DNA from: Pseudomonadota bacterium | Lineage (GTDB): Bacteria > Pseudomonadota > Alphaproteobacteria > Rhizobiales > Kaistiaceae | Direction: 5' to 3' | DNA: 9,408 nt | Assembly: GCA_023391905.1 (NCBI GenBank) | Contig: JAEWAD010000053.1 | Coordinates: 1 to 9,408 of the forward strand | Part shown: one piece after another, positions 5,977 through 9,408 of the stretch | Layout of the letters: each line of letters opens with the position of its first letter | Numbering within the stretch: position 1 is the first letter of the stretch | The notes under the pieces: generated by a model | The model's database searches: none | Seen by the model: only the letters and a program-made list of their open reading frames with translations | What the model was told of the DNA's origin: nothing | Program-made: the position numbers and the translations under genes

Positions 5977-6008
5977 CGTTCCTGTCGAAACACCATGCGG
6001 ACAGGACG
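5977..6008 (+). promoter_or_regulatory. Predicted hairpin masking the tspO Shine-Dalgarno
   Basis: TCCTGTC (5980-5986) pairs perfectly with GACAGGA (6000-6006) around a 13-nt loop. With T5979 bulged, CG (5977-5978) also pairs with CG (6007-6008). The 3' arm contains AGGA (6003-6006), the Shine-Dalgarno 5 nt upstream of the tspO ATG at 6012, and the 5' arm carries the matching UCCU. In RNA this would hide the ribosome binding site, so tspO translation may depend on opening it. No ligand or trans-acting RNA can be named. Confidence 0.42.
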
Positions 6009-6011
6009 ATC

Positions 6012-6530
6012 ATGAGCTCCATTCCACACGATGCCGGCGCCCCGCAGCATTCCTGGCTTTCTCCGGCCTCGCTGCTGAAACTGGTCGTGAGCCTCGCCGT
6101 CTGCTTCGGCGCGGCGGCGCTCGGGTCGCTGATGACGATGCCCAGCATCCCGACCTGGTATGCCGGCCTCGAGAAGCCCTTCTTCAGCCCGCCCAACTGG
6201 ATCTTCGCTCCCGTCTGGACGGTGCTCTATGCGCTGATGGCCATCGCCTTCTGGCGGGTCTGGATGCTGGGGCGCGGTTCGGCGCTTCAGGCGGCGGCAC
6301 TCGCCTTCGCCATCCAGCTCATCCTCAATGTCGCCTGGTCGGGCGCGTTCTTCGGCCTGCATGCGCCCGGCCTGGCGCTGGTCGATATCGTCGCACTCAT
6401 CCTCGCCATCATCGCGACGATCAGCGCCTTCGCCCGCATCGATGGCCGCGCGGCCTGGATGCTGGCGCCCTATCTGGCCTGGGTCTCGTTCGCGACGGCG
6501 CTCAACGCGGCGGTGTGGTGGCTCAATTGA
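6012..6530 (+). CDS. tspO: TspO/MBR-family tryptophan-rich sensory protein
   Basis: A 172-residue membrane protein of the TspO / mitochondrial benzodiazepine-receptor family, which binds porphyrins and, in Rhodobacter, modulates tetrapyrrole-linked gene expression. Five hydrophobic segments are visible, at about 21-43, 66-85, 92-115, 121-140 and 148-170. Hallmarks are W49-Y-A-G-L-E-K-P-F-F-S-P-P-N-W at 49-63, P67-V-W-T at 67-70, W109-S-G-A-F-F-G at 109-115, and the C-terminal P-Y-L-A-W-V-S-F-A-T-A-L-N at 153-165. The N-terminal 20 residues are longer and more hydrophilic than in many members. The ATG at 6012 has AGGA 5 nt upstream; an in-frame TTG at 5946, overlapping the dehydrogenase stop, would add 22 basic, non-conserved residues and is rejected. 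The RBS is inside a predicted hairpin. Confidence 0.93.
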   Translation: MSSIPHDAGAPQHSWLSPASLLKLVVSLAVCFGAAALGSLMTMPSIPTWYAGLEKPFFSPPNWIFAPVWTVLYALMAIAFWRVWMLGRGSALQAAALAFAIQLILNVAWSGAFFGLHAPGLALVDIVALILAIIATISAFARIDGRAAWMLAPYLAWVSFATALNAAVWWLN

Positions 6531-6554
6531 CCGCGCCCCCTCGCTGTGGCGAGC

Positions 6555-6590
6555 CGGGACGGAACGTGCCTATAACATCGGATCGTCCCG
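6555..6590 (+). promoter_or_regulatory. Candidate -10 box within an inverted repeat upstream of the HIG1 gene
   Basis: TATAAC (6571-6576, five of six matches) would direct a start near 6583, about 27 nt before the HIG1 ATG; no good -35 is visible. The box is flanked by perfect seven-base inverted repeats CGGGACG (6555-6561) and CGTCCCG (6584-6590) with 22 nt between them. This arrangement fits a repressor operator straddling a promoter, but no regulator is known and the arms are GC-rich. Confidence 0.3.
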
Positions 6591-6609
6591 ATTCCCGAAA
6601 CAGAGTCCG

Positions 6610-6801
6610 ATGAACAGCTTCTTCTACTACCTGATCCCGATCGCGCTCGGCGCCGTCGCCCTCGTGCTGCTGCTCGGCCTGTTCAACATGGTGCGCGGCG
6701 GCTCGGCGGAGCGATCGCAGAAGCTGATGCGCATGCGCGTAATGCTGCAGTTCCTGGCCATCGTCATCATGATGGCCGCCCTCTATTTCGCATCGCGCTG
6801 A
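6610..6801 (+). CDS. HIG1-domain (twin transmembrane) protein
   Basis: A 63-residue inner-membrane protein with two hydrophobic helices, at about 7-26 and 47-60, joined by a short basic loop. The loop carries a perfect match to the HIG1 signature (Q/I)x3(R/H)xRx3Q: Q37, R41, R43 and Q47. Mitochondrial HIG1 proteins (Rcf1, HIGD1/2) associate with cytochrome c oxidase and respiratory supercomplexes; a similar role for bacterial members is inference. The start at 6610 is the ATG immediately before the first helix, with only a weak purine stretch upstream. The adenosyltransferase ATG follows its stop after 7 nt, and its stop region overlaps that gene's GAGG ribosome binding site, pointing to co-transcription and possibly translational coupling. 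Confidence 0.9.
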   Translation: MNSFFYYLIPIALGAVALVLLLGLFNMVRGGSAERSQKLMRMRVMLQFLAIVIMMAALYFASR

Positions 6802-6808
6802 GGCAAGC

Positions 6809-7375
6809 ATGGTCGCGCTCACCCGCATCTACACCCGCACGGGAGACGACGGCACCACCGCCCTCGTCACGGGAGAGCGACGACCGAAATCGGACCTGCG
6901 CGTCGAGAGCTACGGCACGATCGACGAAACCAACGCGCATATCGGCGCGGCCCGCCTCTACGCCGACGGCAAGGTCGACGCGATGCTGGCGCGGATCCAG
7001 AACGACCTCTTCGATCTCGGCGCCGACCTGTCGACGCCGGAGGCCGGCCTCAAGCCGGGCCGCGAGGCACTGCGCATCGTCGACGCGCAGACCGACCGCC
7101 TGGAGGCGGAGATCGACGAACTGAACGCCGAGCTCAGCCCCCTGCGCTCCTTCGTGCTGCCGGGCGGCTCGCCTGCTGCCGCGCATCTGCATCTCGCCCG
7201 AACCGTCGCCCGCCGCGCGGAGCGCGTCATGGTCGAGCTCGCGGCGCGCGAGGCGGTCAACGCCTCGGCGATCCGCTACGTCAATCGCCTCTCGGATTTC
7301 CTGTTCGTGGCGGCGCGCTATGTGAATGATCGCGGCGCCACGGATGTCCTGTGGGTGCCTGGCCAGAACCGGTGA
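6809..7375 (+). CDS. PduO-type cob(I)yrinic acid a,c-diamide / cob(I)alamin adenosyltransferase
   Basis: A 188-residue, full-length ATP:co(I)rrinoid adenosyltransferase of the PduO/MMAB class, usually a homotrimer, which makes adenosylcobalamin for enzymes such as methylmalonyl-CoA mutase. The N-terminal ATP loop Y-T-R-T-G-D-D-G-T-T is at 8-17, followed by S34-Y-G-T-I-D-E-T-N at 34-42. F115 in F-V-L-P-G-G probably matches the phenylalanine that displaces the lower cobalamin ligand in L. reuteri PduO. The conserved R131-x3-R135-R136-x-E138 and N159-R160-L-S-D make up the rest of the active site. The symbols pduO, cobO and mmaB are all used for such genes, so none is assigned. GAGG lies 5 nt before the ATG at 6809. 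The rhomboid gene follows after 9 nt. Confidence 0.94.
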   Translation: MVALTRIYTRTGDDGTTALVTGERRPKSDLRVESYGTIDETNAHIGAARLYADGKVDAMLARIQNDLFDLGADLSTPEAGLKPGREALRIVDAQTDRLEAEIDELNAELSPLRSFVLPGGSPAAAHLHLARTVARRAERVMVELAAREAVNASAIRYVNRLSDFLFVAARYVNDRGATDVLWVPGQNR

Positions 7376-7384
7376 GGACGACAC

Positions 7385-8104
7385 ATGTTCGTGCCGTTCC
7401 ACGACCAGAATCCCCTCCGCTACATCCGCTTCCCCTGGGTCACGCGCAGCCTCGTCGTCCTGAACTGCCTGATCTTCCTGATCTACCAGCGCGCCGGTGA
7501 TGCGGACGCCGAGGCGGCGTCGGTCATGGCCTTCGGCCTCATTCCCTCGACGCTCGCCGGCATCCACATCCGCACGCCCGGCATCTTCCACGCGCCGGAA
7601 TACCTGACCTTCATCACCTCGTCCTTCCTGCACGGCGACATCTGGCACCTGGCCGGGAACATGCTGTTCCTCTGGGTGTTCGGCGACAATGTCGAGGACG
7701 CCATGGGGCACTGGCGCTTCCTGCTGTTCTATTTCCTCTGCGCGATCGGCGGCGGCCTCGCCCATGTCGCCGTCGAACCGGGCTCCGACATCGCCCTGAT
7801 CGGCGCCTCGGGTTCCGTCGCCGGCGTCATCGCCGCCTATCTGCTGCTGCACCCGCGGGTAAAAATCTGGATCCTGCTGCTGTTCCGTATCCCGATCCGG
7901 CTCAGGACCGTCTGGGTGCTCGGCTTCTGGATCCTGCTGCAACTCTACAATTTCGTGTTTGGCGCGCCGGGCGAAATCTCCTGGGCGGCGCATCTCGGCG
8001 GCCTCATCATGGGCACCATCCTGGTCCTGTTCCTGCGCCGGCCGGGGGTGCCGCTCCTGGCCCGGCAGGCCGACGAAGCCTTACCGGTGGACCCCGTCGT
8101 TTGA
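7385..8104 (+). CDS. Rhomboid-family intramembrane serine protease
   Basis: A 239-residue polytopic membrane protein with about six hydrophobic segments. The catalytic serine is S142 in G-A-S-G-S at 140-144, and the catalytic histidine is H203 in W-A-A-H-L-G-G. H83 and H88-L-A-G-N92 in the second helix supply the conserved histidine and the oxyanion asparagine. The N-terminal P-L-R-Y-I-R-F-P-W-V-T matches a common alphaproteobacterial subgroup. Such proteases cut membrane-anchored substrates within the bilayer; the substrate is unknown. GAGGA lies 6 nt before the ATG at 7385 and overlaps the stop of the adenosyltransferase gene, so the two are probably translated from one mRNA. A 104-nt gap separates it from etfB. 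Confidence 0.93.
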   Translation: MFVPFHDQNPLRYIRFPWVTRSLVVLNCLIFLIYQRAGDADAEAASVMAFGLIPSTLAGIHIRTPGIFHAPEYLTFITSSFLHGDIWHLAGNMLFLWVFGDNVEDAMGHWRFLLFYFLCAIGGGLAHVAVEPGSDIALIGASGSVAGVIAAYLLLHPRVKIWILLLFRIPIRLRTVWVLGFWILLQLYNFVFGAPGEISWAAHLGGLIMGTILVLFLRRPGVPLLARQADEALPVDPVV

Positions 8105-8129
8105 GCGATTCCAGCGTGCCGGGCTCGCG

Positions 8130-8158
8130 TTGACTCGGGGAGAACCCGCCGGTACGGT
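8130..8158 (+). promoter_or_regulatory. Candidate promoter for etfBA
   Basis: TTGACT (8130-8135, five of six) and TACGGT (8153-8158, three of six) are 17 nt apart in the rhomboid-etfB gap. The start would lie near 8165, giving a leader of about 44 nt. The -35 and spacing are good, the -10 poor. It would let etfBA be expressed independently of the upstream genes. Confidence 0.4.
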
Positions 8159-8208
8159 CCCGCGCCAAGCGCTCCGGAAATCGCTGCCGTGAAGGGATAA
8201 TCACCGCG

Positions 8209-8958
8209 ATGAAGATCCTCGTGCCCGTCAAGCGGGTGGTCGACACCAACGTCAAGATCCGCGTCAAGCCGGACGGTACCGGCGTCGACCTCGCCAACGT
8301 GAAGAAGTCGATGAACCCCTTCGACGAGATCGCCGTCGAAGAAGCGCTGCGCCTGAAGGAAGCCGGCAAGGCGACGGAAGTCGTCGTCGTGTCGATCGGC
8401 TCCGACAAGTCGGCCGAGACGCTGCGCACCGGCCTCGCCATGGGCGCCGATCGCGCCGTCCTGGTGAAGACCGATGCGGCGCGCGTCGAGCCGCTCGCCG
8501 TCGCCAAGCTGCTCAAGGCGGTCATCGCGACCGAGCAGCCCAGCCTCGTCATTCTCGGCAAGCAGGCGATCGACGACGATTCGAACCAGACCGGCCAGAT
8601 GCTGGCCGCCCTGCTCGGCTGGCCGCAGGCGACCTTCGCCTCCAAGGTCGTGCTCGGCGACGGTTCGGTCGACGTCACCCGCGAGGTCGACGGCGGCCTC
8701 GAGACGCTGCGGCTGCAGCTGCCGGCCATCGTCACCACCGATCTGCGCCTGAACGAGCCGCGCTATGCCTCGCTGCCGAACATCATGAAGGCGAAGAAGA
8801 AGCCGCTCGACGAGACCAGCCCCGAAGCGCTCGGCGTCGACGCGGCGCCGCGCCTCGCCGTGCTGAAGACGGTCGAGCCGGCGGCCCGGACGGCCGGCGT
8901 CAAGCTCGGCTCGGTCGACGAGCTGGTCGCGAAGCTGAAGCAGGCGGGAGTACTCTGA
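8209..8958 (+). CDS. etfB: Electron transfer flavoprotein subunit beta (EtfB)
   Basis: A 249-residue subunit of the soluble heterodimeric ETF, which accepts electrons from acyl-CoA and other flavin dehydrogenases and delivers them to ETF-quinone oxidoreductase. The beta subunit holds a structural AMP: the binding loop D-D-D-S-N-Q-T-G is at 122-129. The family signature runs L-N-E-P-R-Y at 181-186, then S-L-P-N-I-M-K-A-K-K-K at 188-198; this is the recognition loop that docks partner dehydrogenases, and its lysine cluster is methylated in mitochondria. The start M-K-I-L-V-P-V-K is typical. AAGGGA (8192-8197) lies 11 nt upstream of the ATG. Length and context fit the general mitochondrial-type ETF of fatty-acid and amino-acid oxidation rather than the nitrogen-fixation FixAB type. 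etfA begins 1 nt after its stop. Confidence 0.96.
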   Translation: MKILVPVKRVVDTNVKIRVKPDGTGVDLANVKKSMNPFDEIAVEEALRLKEAGKATEVVVVSIGSDKSAETLRTGLAMGADRAVLVKTDAARVEPLAVAKLLKAVIATEQPSLVILGKQAIDDDSNQTGQMLAALLGWPQATFASKVVLGDGSVDVTREVDGGLETLRLQLPAIVTTDLRLNEPRYASLPNIMKAKKKPLDETSPEALGVDAAPRLAVLKTVEPAARTAGVKLGSVDELVAKLKQAGVL

Positions 8959-8959
8959 G

Positions 8960-9408
8960 ATGGCGACGCTGATCATCGCGGAACACAACGACGCGCACCT
9001 GAACGACGCGACGGCGAAGACCCTGACCGCCGCCCTGGCGCTGGGCCAGCCGGTCGACATCCTCGTCGCCGGCAAGCAGGCGAAGGCCGCGGCCGACGCG
9101 GCGGCGCAGCTTTCCGGCGTGCGCAGCGTGCTGCTCGCCGACGGCGACAGCCTGGCCGAGCGTCGCGCCGAGCCGCTCGCCGACCTCGTCCTGTCGCTCG
9201 CCGGCAAGTATGACGCGATCCTCGCGCCGGCGACCTCGACCGGCAAGAACGTCGCCCCGCGCGTCGCCGCCCTGCTCGACGTGATGCAGGTCTCCGAGAT
9301 CACCAAGGTGGTCGCGCCGGACACGTTCGAACGGCCGATCTATGCCGGCAACGCCATCGAGACGGTGCAGACGAGCGACAAGACCCTCGTCGCCACCGTC
9401 CGCATCGC
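8960..9408 (+). CDS. etfA: Electron transfer flavoprotein subunit alpha (EtfA), N-terminal part
   Basis: The first 149 codons of etfA, running off the right edge; a full protein is about 310 residues. The N-terminus M-A-T-L-I-I-A-E-H at 1-9 is typical, and domain I is visible with D-A-I-L-A-P-A-T-S-T-G-K-N at 85-97, then P-R-V-A-A-L-L at 100-106, and the P-I-Y-A-G-N-A at 126-132 that lines the subunit interface. The FAD-binding C-terminal domain lies beyond the window. The ATG is separated from the etfB TGA by one base, and GGGAG within the etfB end is 9 nt upstream, so translational coupling and equal expression of the two subunits are likely. Confidence 0.95.
   Translation, partial: MATLIIAEHNDAHLNDATAKTLTAALALGQPVDILVAGKQAKAAADAAAQLSGVRSVLLADGDSLAERRAEPLADLVLSLAGKYDAILAPATSTGKNVAPRVAALLDVMQVSEITKVVAPDTFERPIYAGNAIETVQTSDKTLVATVRI

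Noticed and set aside
6540..6553. CTCGC-TGTG-GCGAG hairpin after tspO as an intrinsic terminator.
   Set aside because: A five-base-pair stem followed by GC-rich sequence without a T-run; too weak to call.
6767..7993. A 408-codon open frame on the minus strand opposite the adenosyltransferase and rhomboid genes.
   Set aside because: Antisense shadow, rich in Asp/Glu/Arg/Gln with no family features; the plus-strand proteins carry intact catalytic motifs.
7945..9324. A 459-codon open frame on the minus strand opposite rhomboid, etfB and etfA.
   Set aside because: It is the antisense shadow of three clear genes, and its predicted product has no recognisable motif.

Overview
The window is ordinary chromosomal DNA from an alphaproteobacterium, most likely a member of the Hyphomicrobiales (Rhizobiales). 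This rests on the high GC content and strong G/C preference at third codon positions, the HNH protein and HIG1 types, and an etfB-etfA module downstream of a cobalamin adenosyltransferase and a rhomboid protease, a gene order I recall from rhizobia. A 50-bp palindromic element at 1616-1665 also resembles dispersed repeats of that order. The genus cannot be fixed from sequence alone. I see no phage, insertion sequence, CRISPR array, toxin-antitoxin pair or defence island. The largest non-coding stretches are 76-254 (179 bp) and 4908-5118 (211 bp), both divergent promoter regions.

Left part (1-3960). A tRNA-Leu(CAA) gene on the minus strand is cut by the left edge. It diverges from dsbB (disulfide-bond oxidase, plus). 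dsbB converges with a minus-strand series read from right to left: an alpha/beta-hydrolase esterase (2990-2334), an HNH endonuclease-fold protein (2219-1662) and a TrmH/SpoU-family RNA 2'-O-methyltransferase (1580-759). The palindromic repeat lies between the last two and supplies the HNH stop codon. gluQ (glutamyl-Q tRNA(Asp) synthetase) diverges from the esterase and lacks the usual zinc-binding cysteines.

Middle (3957-6530). An AEC-type permease on the minus strand ends in the same CTAG tetranucleotide as gluQ. It diverges from a short-chain dehydrogenase/reductase (5119-5949), which is followed by tspO. The tspO Shine-Dalgarno lies in a predicted hairpin, the best candidate here for an undescribed regulatory element.

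Right part (6610-9408). A tight plus-strand run holds a 63-residue HIG1-domain protein, a PduO-type cob(I)alamin adenosyltransferase, a rhomboid protease, etfB and the first 149 codons of etfA, which runs off the right edge. The first three are 7-9 nt apart and look like one transcript. A 104-nt gap with a candidate promoter precedes etfB, and etfA follows etfB after 1 nt. The shared theme is respiratory and cofactor housekeeping: ETF collects electrons from flavin dehydrogenases, the adenosyltransferase makes the coenzyme form of B12, HIG1 proteins are tied to cytochrome oxidase, and TspO binds tetrapyrroles. Several have mitochondrial counterparts, as expected of an alphaproteobacterium.
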